A model generated the notes under the pieces. It saw only the letters and a program-made list of their open reading frames with translations, was not told where the DNA came from and did not search any database. The translations under genes were made by a program, and so were the position numbers. Below, piece after piece: positions 1 to 12,571 of a stretch of 64,000 nucleotides of DNA; within the stretch, counting starts at the first letter, position 1, and each line of letters opens with the position of its first letter. This stretch comes from Rhabditoides inermis (taxonomy: Eukaryota > Nematoda > Chromadorea > Rhabditida > Rhabditidae): assembly GCA_963966185.1 (NCBI GenBank), contig CAWZYM010000117.1, positions 78,501 through 142,500 of the forward strand. Direction: 5' to 3'.

Positions 1-800
1 GACATGACGTCACTGCAGTACAGAGGTCTACCTGTCGCGATGCTACACGTCATCAAGTATTGTTTTATATGACGGATTATTCTTTTACTGATTCTAGGCA
101 TATCTATTATTCTAGGCATATCTATGACATGAACCCCCACGATGTTCCTGACTACCGAGCAATAATGCATATCATGATGGGCGCAGAGTGCGATCTCATT
201 GTGACTACCACATTCGTATCCTCGTCTGATAACATGTTTTCCAGCGGGATCTCGACTGGATCAACTCGGTGAAAATCCATGATAGGGCACAGTACGAGGT
301 AGGATTCAGGCCCCTTATAAAAACAGGTAGCATGTATTATCGTACTTTTTAGTCGCTCGCTACCCGTGCGACCTCGAGGGACAAGAAGGCGATTCTCGCC
401 AGTTTCAAGCCCCTCAGTCGCCTATAACTCCACTACTAACACTTATCTTATAACTTAAAATACTCACCATAGCGTTGTTATAACTTATATTCACTTGTCT
501 GTATCAAACTACAAAGCCCATTTACATTTTAGTGAAAACCCTAAACAAACGAGGTTAAGAATAAATGGTTGAAAATAAACGATTCGTGAAGAGCCGTTAA
601 AGGAAAAAGAGTAGTAACAGAGAGTAGTAACAGAAGCAGCGAGAATTTCCGGGATCACTTTTTCAACAGCTGTTTTTGAATCGTCAGATGCCTAATTGAG
701 TTTATAAAACTTTGACGTGTATTCACTTATATTGTTATTCGTTGTCGTAGTATTTATCAATATCAGAATCAGAAAATGTTACTTGTGGTCAAGTTTCGAT
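1..800. other. No gene seen at the left edge
   Basis: I see no convincing exon here. The sequence is mostly AT-rich with short, unrelated open frames and no codon pattern like the neighbouring exons. It may hold upstream exons of the broken phosphatase gene that starts to be recognisable near 820, but nothing supports that directly. Confidence 0.4.
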
Positions 801-816
801 CATTGTGAAATATCCA

Positions 817-1011
817 TGCGCCACAGAAAGCGAAGAGATTCCTCCGAGTGTTTCATCGTCTATGTAACACAATTCGCAGTACCCCCTCCCTCGAACACAC
901 TGTGGCCGACTTCTGGCGAATGGTGTTTGAGAGCACTGCGCCGTCGATCGTCTTTTTTCTGCAACGACAACGACGGTAAGTAGTGAGAAGAAGAGAGAAC
1001 GGGAAGGCAAG

Positions 1012-1056
<45 letters not shown>

Positions 1057-2034
1057 GAGAGAGAGCGAGAGAGAGATGGGAGAGATATACCCGTCATTTC
1101 AGCATTCGGCGAGGTTTGGCCGCGTACTGTGGGCGGGTTCGCCAACTACGGAGAGATGTTCGTCCAAAACAAGAGAAAGGAAACGCTGGACAGATACGAC
1201 AAGCTGGCCATCGAGGTGCTGCCGTCCGGACGCTCGAACGCCAAGCTGACTTCGGTATAGTCACTTCATTTAATTTATATTATCAAATCTCACCATAACC
1301 ATTACCACCCGCCGCACCTACACAATCTCGATCATTCCTACATAAATTATACATCACTCTACTCTACTCTACTGTAACTTGCAGGTATTTCGGATGACTT
1401 CGTGGGCAGCGGGTGGCGCGCCTCCATCTCCTCTCCGTCTCCTCCGCTTGCTGCGCGACGCCAAGACAGCTGACGTCACGAAGCCGATGGGGCAGGTACG
1501 GGGGTACGGTAGCGTACTGTAGCCGCCGACAATGGAGGTGATTCTGGTGTAGGGCGCTGGAGTGGGAAGGGCGGGGAGGCGGGGACCAAGCTGCTCATCG
1601 ACCGCATCATCTCCAGCCTCTTTAAAAAAAGCAATTGCGTCCCGCCTTCGACCCATCTAGCCCTCGAGGTTCCAGGCGACAACCGTGAACACGGAGAAGC
1701 AGCTGAATTACCTGCGCGAGCAGAGGGCCGGCGTCGTCGAGAGCGCCGAGCAGTACGTGTTCGCGCACGCCACGGCACTCGATTACATCAAGGTAGGGAG
1801 TGTTCAGAGGCGATTCGAAAATGAATTTTGGAGGCAATTCGGTAGTATTGTATTGTGAAGAGACTGACCGCAACTGCAGCCCCCGCCCCCCCAAACCCCG
1901 CCCACTCACCGATGCAGACAACGGTCCATCAGCTGTGCAGCGTCGCTGAGACACGGGACACCACCGCCTACAGAAAAATGTGTTCCTGTGGCGTTAAATT
2001 CCCGAACAAAGTCATTAAAATTGTATTTTTATAA
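817..2034 (+). pseudogene. Protein tyrosine phosphatase (PTP) pseudogene, C-terminal two thirds
   Basis: The frames carry successive pieces of a classical PTP domain: FIVYVTQF (about 838-870), then EHTVADFWRMVFES (about 885-935) in another frame, then an exon at 1103-1254 with EVWPRT and FANYGEMF, an exon at 1385-1496 with VFRMTSW, a P-loop-like GAGVGRAG at 1553-1576, GTKLLIDRIISS from 1582 in yet another frame, and a final helix with EQYVFAHATALDYIK before 1792. The last exon (1918-2034) ends in TAA. Family knowledge: these match the substrate-loop, WPD, P-loop and Q-loop regions in the right order. Several things are wrong. The WPD loop reads WAAGG, the catalytic Cys position of the P-loop is Gln, an apparent 8-bp duplication (AGGCGGGG) shifts frame after the P-loop, and frames also disagree near 875 and at the 974/1103 junction. 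I infer a decayed gene; sequencing errors could explain the shifts but not the lost catalytic residues. Confidence 0.72.
1014..1047. repeat. (GA)n simple repeat
   Basis: Uninterrupted GA dinucleotides in the intron before the 1103 exon of the phosphatase pseudogene. Similar GA/CT tracts occur in introns of nearly every gene in the window. Confidence 0.9.
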
Positions 2035-2088
2035 AACATAAATGTTTGACAAGATTCCGTCAAAAACACGTAATTCGATTCCACCAAC

Positions 2089-2613
2089 ACTTTATCAAAT
2101 TCAAGTTAGTCATACAACATACAACATTCACAATACGAGTTTATTCACTGATTGGAAAGTCATACACCATATAGTCATCCACAGCGTTATAAAATTACAA
2201 ACTACTCAGTATACAAAACTTATCTGCAAAATATCACGAATCTTGACCCGAGTATGTCAGAATAAAACTGTGAGCGCAGGCAACTGCCGGTGCGTGCGTA
2301 AGCGGGTGGACACAGTCCGGTCAGAGCCTGGATGCAATATCCACATCCTGGAAGGACTCGCTGCCCTCCGCCGAGACTCACACCACCGTCTGCCAGCGCT
2401 GCTTCACCTTGCTCATCGGAACTGCGTACACGATCAGCCTGCAAGCAGTTCATCTTCCTCCCTCCCACCCCCCCCCCCTCTCTCTCTCTCCTCCCCCTCC
2501 CTCCTCCCACCTGTCGTGCACAGTGACGACCGACATGATGAGTTCGTCCTCACTGACGGTGGCGGCAAGTGAGTGTGGCTGGGGCAGCGCGCGGATTCGG
2601 ATCAGCGGTGGGA
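2089..2613 (-). pseudogene. Duplicated 3'-end fragment of the FG-GAP/ITFG2-like gene
   Basis: This stretch repeats 30899-31470 with scattered substitutions and indels. It carries only the last two coding exons of the minus-strand gene that ends at 31222: one containing IPPLIRIRALPQP and SEDELIMSVVTV, and the last one containing LIVYAVPMSKVKQRWQTVV followed by a stop. The downstream AT-rich flank is also copied (shared start TTTATCAAATTC at 2089 and 30899). No other exon of the parent gene lies nearby, so this is a truncated segmental copy. Both copies keep open frames over these exons, which suggests a recent event. The parent could in principle be this copy, but the complete gene lies at 31-38 kb. 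Confidence 0.75.
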
Positions 2614-2782
2614 TCTCCGCCTGCGAATCGATCGGTGACACCACATCCACACAGCTCTCTTTCCGTGTGGCTACACTGTATTCTATCCTCTCTTTTCCAT
2701 TTACGAATGTTCCTACAGTTTCATGCTACCAACTCTGTTCCGGTTCACTTGTTCACAAATGAACTGTCGTACTGTCGCTCTT

Positions 2783-2860
2783 CACGGCGATTCACAATTC
2801 AAAAAAACGCTATCTGAAATCAGCCGCGACAGGCGTAGCGCCCCGCCCATTCGGTCTCGA

Positions 2861-2861
<1 letters not shown>
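2783..2861 (+). mobile_element. Truncated CACGGCGATTCAC MITE, fused to an AT tract
   Basis: Starts CACGGCGATTCACAATTCA and continues with AATCAGCCGCGACAGGCGTA and GCCCCGCCC, closely matching the left half of the complete element at 29287-29519. The right half is missing and is replaced by the (AT)n tract starting at 2863, so the copy was truncated or the tract expanded into it. Confidence 0.75.
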
Positions 2862-3132
<271 letters not shown>

Positions 3133-3569
3133 TACTCTCCTATACAATATCCACGCTTCTCACCTCAAGCCTTGTCCAAGTGGTTGAACGCGATGAGATG
3201 AGACCGCGGAGGAACGAGCGCAGCAGCACAGTGTACATTCATTTCTTCTTTCTTTCTACAATTCTACAATTCTAATTATACAACCACGGTAACACTATAG
3301 CAACACTCGCTCACCTCTCATGTTTCCTCATCCACCCTGTCCCACTACAAACTCTATTCTACACGACTACCACAACAGGCACTCTTATTTCTCATCAACA
3401 TCACTCCCCTTCCTCCCATCTCTCCCCATCTTCTCATTCCCCCTCCCTTTCTATCACTACTACTACAGTGCGCGGGATGTAGCCTTCTATTGACGGCTAA
3501 ATATTTGAATTCTTGCGCAAAAGACTGTGGCGAGAGGAGAGGGTGGAGACGGCGAGCGCGCGCGTCTCT

Positions 3570-3639
3570 TCATTCCCCATCGTCTCTCGCAATAAAGTAG
3601 TCCGCGCGGCCACTGTATGTCAAGCCCTGTCCAATACCA

Positions 3640-3690
<51 letters not shown>

Positions 3691-6600
3691 TCCCTCTCCC
3701 TCTCCCTCTTTCCCCTACCTCTCGTGCTCCCTCTCCGTGCAGTGCTTGTCCATCTCGGCCCACGCGGCTCCGTCCATCGAGATGCAGTCCCGATCCGCGC
3801 CGAACATGCTCAGCAGCTGATACCTGCAGGATTTGATCCCAATATGTACGTATGTACAGTCCTCAACACAAACAATGTTCACTCTAGCCGAACCCGATTC
3901 GCGGCTCCCTCCCTGTGAGAGACTCGTCCGACCAATGCACCAGAACACCCATACTCTACAATACGAACCAATCAATACGTACAATTTTCGATACAATTTA
4001 CGAACCCAATAGTCCCGCTGTACACGATTTCGCGTTAGCAGCCTTACCCATTTTTCACGATTCGCTTTCTTTTCCTGCTGCCCAATCTACTCTTCGTAGC
4101 TGTTCTTCTTTGATCAAGGTTGTTTTCCGTCTTGTCTCGATCAACATACGTGGAATTATGTTACATGGAATTACGAATTATGTTAGAGCTCGGTGAACAA
4201 ATTGTTGAACGTGATAAAGCGATTATCTCGAGAAAAGAGAAACTGTTTTGCGACTTGTGAACCAATACATCCCCCAACGCCAACATTAGAAAATCACTAT
4301 CAGTTCCTGCGATCCACTAAAATCAATGACTTACCACAGTGTGCGGAACTCAAAACTATCCAAAACAATTTAAATATGCAATGATACAACAAATTTATCT
4401 ACATGAAATATTGAAATGTTGTAACCGTTTTTAACATACAACAACATCTTTTCTTCTCGCATCGCCATTTTCAGCACTTCATTTTCAGTAACACATTCCA
4501 CCTGCCACAATGGTATACTATTGATAAAGAAAAAAGACTCACCTTACTGTCATTGTATCGCATCCACCTGTCATCGTCAAACCGATACGTGATGTAATGC
4601 CCTGAAATACAACAAATGAACATCGTTTCAACCCTTGAAGTAATCACCGTTATCACCATTTTTTTATATATCGAACCACAGCTTTCAGACTATAAGTTTC
4701 ATATTGAAACTGTTTCACATTCAAAGCAGGCGTCCACTGCTTCTTCAAGGAATCGAATGACAGTAGGAGCGTGCCTAAGGTGATATACGACTCAGGTTGC
4801 GTGAATGCACTGGCCACTCAAATCGCATTCATTCACTCACCGACACCTTCATCCATTCCCTTAGGTTCTGTCCACATCCAAATGTCTTCTCTCTGAACAC
4901 CCACAATAAGATCGATACTTTTTTTTTGGAAAATTTCATCCCACCTCCATGAAGAAAAGGAGTCGAATATTAAAACAATTTGAAATCAAAACCGTCTGGG
5001 CAGGCCAAGGAAAGTCCTTCAATTGTTTATATCTAAAAAATTTTTTTGATAATTTAACAGTAAAAACAAAAAATGGAATTTACCTATTGACAATTTTTGG
5101 TGGAAACAAAGTCATGTTCTGTTTCTGACTTAAAAACGCAGACGCCTGAATCATAACAATACGTGATTTTAAACATAGGATCTAAGTATTAAATCGTACC
5201 AATTTATACAGTTTCTTACACAGGGATTCGCTTCCAACTAGAAGCATGGAGAGCGAACTGAATGTATCCAGCGTGTGAAACAATAGCAAGCGAAATCTTA
5301 CCGGAACAACGACATGTCTTCCAGACGTGATGCTCCACGCCAAACCACGTAGCACAGGAGCGCCGCTGTACACAATCAAACACACATGTAAACAAATAGA
5401 AGCGATACCTACCCGTTCTTTTTAGGGAAGCGTTCGGCCCAGAACGTGAAACAATCCGCGGGCGGAGAGTGGAAGACGACACCGGCGAGAGACCGAGCCC
5501 TCGCCGGAGAGCTGCCCGCGGCCATCCGACCATCTCCAGATAGGCCAAACCCATCCGCCAAGTTGCCCGCTTCGTCCTCCACCATCACGTCATCGCGGAT
5601 GCTGAAAATCAGAACAACCCATAAACAACAGTTCCACCACTACTTACGTTTGCTCCACAATCTCCATCTGCTCGTCTTCCTCCTCTCCCTCTCTCTTCCC
5701 GCGCCCCCTTTCCTTCTCCTTCACGTCATCGTTGATGCTGAAATTTAGAATACATAAACAACAGTTCCACCACTACTTACGTGAGCTCCACCTCTTCCTC
5801 TTCTTTCTTTCTTTTTTCGAGCGCTCTATTCTCATGCATCTTGCGCTTTTTGTACACCCTCTTCCTCTGTCTCCTCCGTTCAAGACTATCCGGGTACGTC
5901 GGATCTCTCTTTTCCTCACGGTCCTGTCAACACCGAATAGTAAGAAACCCTACTAACTGAAGAAAACGATGAACCAATGACGTACCCGCTTTCTCTTCTG
6001 GCAACCACCGTTTTCTTTCTTCACCGCATCTTCCACTTCATCTTGCAATAGGAGACACAACTTCTGAGAAACGAAAGAAAGTACAAAGCTGATCTGTGGA
6101 GGAAACAACCTTATTAAGCTTGATAGACGCTCGCACTCCGTGACGCGGAGTGTGGTAAACAAGATATCTGAATTTCCTAATGTATCAGATAGACAAAAGT
6201 GGGTCTTACTGTGGTGCTGTGAGAGAAATTGTTCTCATTGACCAACTGCACGTATCCCTTCCACACATAAAACAAAACGATTAGAGAGTATATCGAGGAC
6301 ATGATTAGAGATATGCGTACCTCGGACACTTGAGAGTGCGCAACGTATTGTTCATTTTGATTGAACTGTGTAAAGCAACGAGGTGAAAGTCTTTGTCCTC
6401 TTTCAATATAAAAACAGAAGAATAAGTTGTTGACCATTCAATCTTCACATATTCATTTTCCGTGGAGCAAAAAAAAACTGAAAATACGAAATAGTGAAAA
6501 AGGTCTAAAGTGAATAAAAGTTTCACTAACATCTCTCTTCGGGTCCACGAAAAAAGATCCATGCCGTCGAAACATTTGTTGTTCAAAACTAGATTGAGAA

Positions 6601-8009
6601 GATCGTAAACATCCTAGAAACCATTTTGAAATAATGCTATGTCTAGAACACCAAACACTTACTTGCGGCTCGAAATCTTGAAACAATGGGGATTGAATAC
6701 CCAACTCAATTTTCGAATTCATATAAACATTAGTATCAAAAACTTTCGTCTTCATTTGCTTTACAACGGAAACCAGAGACCTGGAAAATGTGTATAAAAC
6801 TACATAATATAAAGGTGAAAACACTTTGCAAAGTCAAGCGGGAATCGATGCATACACGGAACTCCCTTCGAGATCTGTGTGTCTAGGCATGCAATACACG
6901 TAGGAACGACGCACAAAAATTGCAGAAACGCGTTCCAATAGCAATCATTGCCGCTGTTCAGCAGCCTTTAAATAACAATTTCATTCACGAAACATTGTGT
7001 ATACACAAACCCTCCACCACGAATCGGCCAGTTGTCTTTCATTCTTCTTTCAACTACAGTTGAGAACCGCTTGACAACTGCCTTTTCCCACTCAGAGCTG
7101 CGCACAGAAACATTCACATCTCTCAATGCATACAAGTAATGCGCACCTTGAGGGACGGCTGGAGACGTAGTTCTCGAGATCGCACTCGCGGAGACCGGAG
7201 ACCAGCGCCACCACGTCGTCATCGTCCTCGTCTGGCACAGTGACCACCATCTTGCCGTCACTCCCGCCGCGGTCCCCACCACACGATTGCCGGTCGTCAC
7301 TGAAAGAGAGGAATGGTGAGAATGAGAGAGGGAGAGAGGGAGAGAGGAAGAGAGGGAGAGAGGCAGAGAGGCAGAGAGGCAGAGAGGCAGAGAGGCAGAG
7401 AGGCAGAGAGGCAGAGAGGAACAGAGGGAGAGAATGAGAGAGGGAGAGAGGGAGAGAGGGAGAGAGGGAGAGAGGGAGAGAGGGAGAGATAGAGAGAGAG
7501 AGAGGGAGAGAGGAAAAGAGGAAGAGAGGGAGAGAGGGAGAGAGGGGGAGAGAAGGAGAGGGGAGAGAAGGAAAGAGGGAGAGAGGGAGAGAGGGAGAGA
7601 GGGAGAGAGGGACAGAGGGACAAAGGGAGAGAGGGAGAGAAAGAGAGAGGGAGAGAGGGAGAGAGGGAGAGAGGAAGAGAGGGAGAAAGAGAGAGATAGA
7701 GAGAGAGAAAAAAAGGGGGAGAGAAGGAGAGAAGGAGAGAAGGAGAGAAGGAGAGAGGAAGAGAAGAAGAGAGGGAGAGAGGGAGTGAAGGAGAGAGGGA
7801 GAGAGAGAGGGGGGAGAGGGGGAGAGAAGGAGAGAAGGAGAGAAGGAGAGAAGGAGAGAGGGAGAGAAGGAGAGAGGGAGAGAAGGAGAGAGGAAGAGAA
7901 GGAGAGAGAAAGAGAAGGAGAGAGGGAGAGAAGGAGAGAGGAAAAGAGGGAGAGAGGAAGAGAGGAAGAGAGGGAGCGAGGGAGAGAGGCAGAGAGGAAG
8001 AGAGGAAGA

Positions 8010-8052
<43 letters not shown>

Positions 8053-8937
8053 AGACCGTACCTCTTATGGAAGGGTGCAGTGGATGTGCCATCCGAGCCC
8101 TCCACGTTCGGCTGGTTCTCGAAGTCCTCGAGAGCCTTCCAAAGGAGCAAGGTCAGCACCATCTCTCTCACCCTACTCCCCCTCTCCCTCTCACCTCTTG
8201 CGTTCTGCAACCACACGACGATGTCGCGAAGCAAGAGCTGGAGCTTCTTGACATCCAGGTCGTCGTCCTCGAGATAGGCGTGCTTCTCGAAGAACTGCTG
8301 CAGCTTGCGCAGCTGGAGAGGCAGAGGCGAGACGATGCCTGCTGCTGTTGCTGCTGCGGCATGGGAAGCATCGAAGGCATCGCACCTGCAAAGGTGAGGT
8401 ATCACTCCAATCACCCTAGCCCCTCCATCCCGACCCCTATATTCACCTGACAGCATAGCGGATGTCTCATCCAAGAGTGCGGGGGGCGCTGGAAGGACGG
8501 CAGGTGCGGCTGGGGTGGGCAGGGATGGAGGCGGCAGCGGCGGGTTGGATGCGGGGGCTGGAGGCGGTGCAGATGAGGGAGCGGCCGCCGTCGCCGGCTC
8601 ATCCGACACGCTCGCTCCGTGCGACTCGTCACTCGCTGACACACTCGCGCCGCTCTGTCAACATACGTATCACAACAGTAAGCCATATATCAGCAACATA
8701 CATCTCCACCTGGTAGAGTTCTGTGTTGGTCGACGAGCAGTGCGGGGCAGAGTGACGTCACCGTCTCCATTCCGAACGAGTTGAGCACCGCGCGCAGCTG
8801 CAGCGCGTTCTTCGGAGACGCGTACTCGTCTGGAAGAACGTCTCTCTCTCCCTCCCTCCCTCTCTCTCTCCCTCTCTCTCTCGCTCCCTCCCTCTCTCCC
8901 TCCCTCCCTCCCTCCCTCCCTCCCTCCCTCCCTCTCT

Positions 8938-9001
<64 letters not shown>

Positions 9002-12000
9002 GCCTCTCTCCCCCCAATACCCCTATACCCACCTGTGCCTGTCAGCTGACGGGGCGGGGCATCCGCACTGCAGTCCACGATGGGCGTTCTCTCCATGGAG
9101 AATCGAAGGAACTCAATATCTGCGCGGATCTCCGCTGCCGCCTAGTGTTTGAGTAGGTGAGAGTAGAAATGCGAGTGGGACTACTTTTAGAACACGACGA
9201 CGCGTGCGCTTGCCTCGCGTCTTCTCTTCCTTGCCATCCTGAAAACAAACACTTGCACCCACATTCATACAATTCGTATCTCCTCCCATCTCACCGCTCC
9301 GCGCATCTTCTTCCAATTACGCGACACATGAGGCTGCGTCGCCTCATTCTAAGAGATAATACGTACCAGAATGAATGGAAACTGCTACTTCTACTACTAA
9401 CACACCTCCTCGCACGACGCGTTCGTCAGCGTCAGCTGGGCGAACATGTTGATCACGAATGCGCCCGCGCACGACTAAACAACAGTCAACAAATCAAAAC
9501 AAATCAATAATTCAAGTCCCGCCAATCCAAGTTAATCCAAGTCACCGTCGCGGCGTTAACTCCTTTCCTGCCCGCCATCGCGGTGACCTTGGTGACCTTG
9601 TTGAAGCGACGAGTCGCGACGAGTCGCGCGGGGGCTTGGCCGCGAGGCGACGGCTGTTCCGAGGTCAGCTGAGAGAACAGGCTGGCTCGCACTTGCCCCC
9701 ACACTCCCTCGTCCCACTCACCTCCCCTGCAGTGCTCACTGCCTTGCACTCCTCGCCCTTCAGCCAAGCCGGCCATCTCTCCTCCATCCAGCAGTCGCTC
9801 ATCCTGTCTCGTACGAAGCGGTGCTCTTCGAACACCCGCACCGTCGGCCTGCGGGTCGACGACTCCTAAGAGACAAGTAAGCTCGATACAAAAAAACGCT
9901 GTCAAACTAGAACTCACTATTCACTATTCACATGCTTACATAAGTGCTTTTGTAAGGTGTAACATGTGAATTGATTGTGTATGATGTACAGTTAGATAAA
10001 TATTATTATTATTAGAACAGCGTACCTGGTTGTAGTGGGGGTTGTCCCAGAGGAGAATGGGCTGCGCGGCAGGAATAGGGAGACGCGGGGGCTCGGCGGC
10101 GACAGAATAACGACGCTCATTGTCCTACAAATATGCAACAGACTATCAACAAACTGTGAAGTGAAAACATCCCAAACGAGCAAATCAAGGGGCGACATAC
10201 CGCCGGCTCGACAGGCGTCCTCGGGTCCGCTGGCACGGCCTTGGTCTTGTCCACCGCGAACTGCGGCAAGGTTTGCTTGGCCTGGTACATCACCATCTGA
10301 AAGCGACAGTCAAGACACCAGAACGACAAGAATGACAATAAAATCGTACTCACCCACTTGCCAGGCCGACGCGGATCGGGCACGGTGGTGGGGGTGAACA
10401 TGTCCTGAAACAGTTGTCAATCAATCAATCAATCGTTTATCCACAATCGCTATATCCAGACTATACGACGTGTTCTCTCGCCCACCATTCCGTCCCCACG
10501 GGAATCGGCCACGCGACCGGCGTCGTTGATGTTGGCCAGGTGGTTGATCGTCTGAACGAGTCATTGATCCAGCATCCAGCAACAACGCAGAAACAAAACT
10601 CGTTTCACAAGACGTAGTAGAAAAAATGTAAAGAATCAGAAAGGTTGGTTACCTCCACCACCGTTGGCCAGGCGGTGAGAGGCATCGATGGCACCGACCC
10701 CAACAGAGGCGGGAAGTCGGCGTCCTTGAAAACGAATGCCGCAGCCGGCACGGCCTGTAACAGACAATTCGCACAACTACTTCAAACAATCGCAAATCTA
10801 CGGAGGGGACAGTGGAATGTGAGTGTGCAAAGAGAGCGGATACCAAGCAAGTAAATAGAAAAGCATGATGAACGACTCACGGCTTTGGCGGAGATGGTGC
10901 GCGAGGGCACAGATGGGCTCGGGAGCGTCGGCGGCGACGGGGCCATGCTGGAGGGCGGGCGAGGCGCCACGTCTCCCGCCTGCCCCGGCAGCGACGCTGC
11001 CTTCGCCCCGCCCTCCACGGCCGTCCACAGACGGCGGTGCCTCTCCGACCGGTGCTCCTTCATCGCCTGCAAGGTACACGGTGGGACAAAGCGGCACTAC
11101 TCAGCAATTACAAACCCTGATAGCTTTGTTCGCTTTGAACGACAACATGGTTTGATATCTAAACATCAAGTTGAATGCCTTGAACACACACAAAAAATCG
11201 CATCGACAGGGGCGAAAAGAACAGCAAGAGGCGAGAAAGACGGAGTCGCGGACGAACAAGTGACAACAAGTAAGTTACAAAAAAGAACGAATAACAAATA
11301 TGCACGCAAAACTTCTACCGTAAAGAACGATAACAATGATAGCAACGATAGACAAACGATAGACCATTGATATTAAAGACATAAATAGACGCACATAACT
11401 ATTGAAAAATGTGCTCATTTAACAACCATTAATGTCTTGATACTTCTATGAATCTACATCCACTTTTCCACACACCCAGTCTACCTTGAATCTGAGGAGG
11501 ATGGTGGTGCACGCCTCCTGTTGCGCGTAGCGCAGCTTCGAGAGACTGCGCCCAGTTCAGCGGCACCGACTCGGAGTGCACTGAAGCGGAAAGATCAATA
11601 GATAAACGTGTCATCTACGTTTCAAGTACATCAATATCAAAATTGCTCCCCGGCACTACTCCGTAAATAACTGATGTTTTTTATTTATGATCACAAAATG
11701 CTGATAAAAAAAGATTCGATTTTTGTATATATATATATATAAATTAATCTCTGAACGCACCCAACTGCTAGAAAGCTTACAGTGGCCCAGCCGAGGCTGA
11801 CCGTGGCGATCTGCACAAAGTGCTCCATCAGCGCGCAGTGCGGTCATAGTTCCGCCCACTCTCGCCCCGCCTCCCACCTGCAGATCCTCTGCGAGCAGCT
11901 CGCCGGTGCTCTTCTCCACCGTTCTTGCCACCTCCGAGTACGCAGACGAGGCATCAGACTTCAACGACAGAGACAATAGTATGTTATTCATATTTCACAG

Positions 12001-12530
12001 ACAATAAAATAATACCCACCTTCATCTCTTTGACAAATATGACATCACTGAATATATCAGCCTACATGCTCAAGTTCACGTCATCATGACGTCACTCGTC
12101 ACCCCAAAAGACGTAACCGCCACTCACCATATCACCACGGCGGCCGGCGATCAGCTCAAGTTGATTCCCGTCCAGCACCTCTTCCTAAAAGAAAACAGTA
12201 TAACACAACAATTCAAACCAAGCCCAAGCCACTCACTCTAATATGGACACGAGCAGACGCTGCACGGCCTCGCAGCGTTCGCTGTCCTTCTCGTCGAGCT
12301 GCACCGCATCGTCCGTACTCCCGCTAATTGCAAGCAATCGACACACATCTCAATCGATAATCCCACATCTCAATCGATAATCCCACATCTCAATTGATAA
12401 TCCAGGGTGGGGACATCTCAATCGATAATCCCCACCCTGGAACGCCGCCCTGACATCGTGCATCGCCTCGGATATCGTCCTTCAACTCGGCCATCGAGAC
12501 CAGCGCACCGCGCGCTCCACCGGCTGAATC

Positions 12531-12571
<41 letters not shown>

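Noticed and set aside
2042..2572. 176-codon plus-strand frame
   Set aside because: It runs antisense over the duplicated 3' end of the FG-GAP gene, and its C-terminus is the CT tract.
7092..8642. 516-codon minus-strand frame over 7.1-8.6 kb
   Set aside because: Its two ends are real USP exons, but the middle 240 residues are the GAGAGG tract translated; splice sites at 8057 and 7300 remove it.
9459..9917. 136- and 137-codon frames on opposite strands
   Set aside because: The plus frame is antisense to USP exons; the minus frame is a USP exon pair read through an intron. Only the spliced minus-strand exons (ending [12 protein letters not shown] and starting [10 protein letters not shown]) are accepted.
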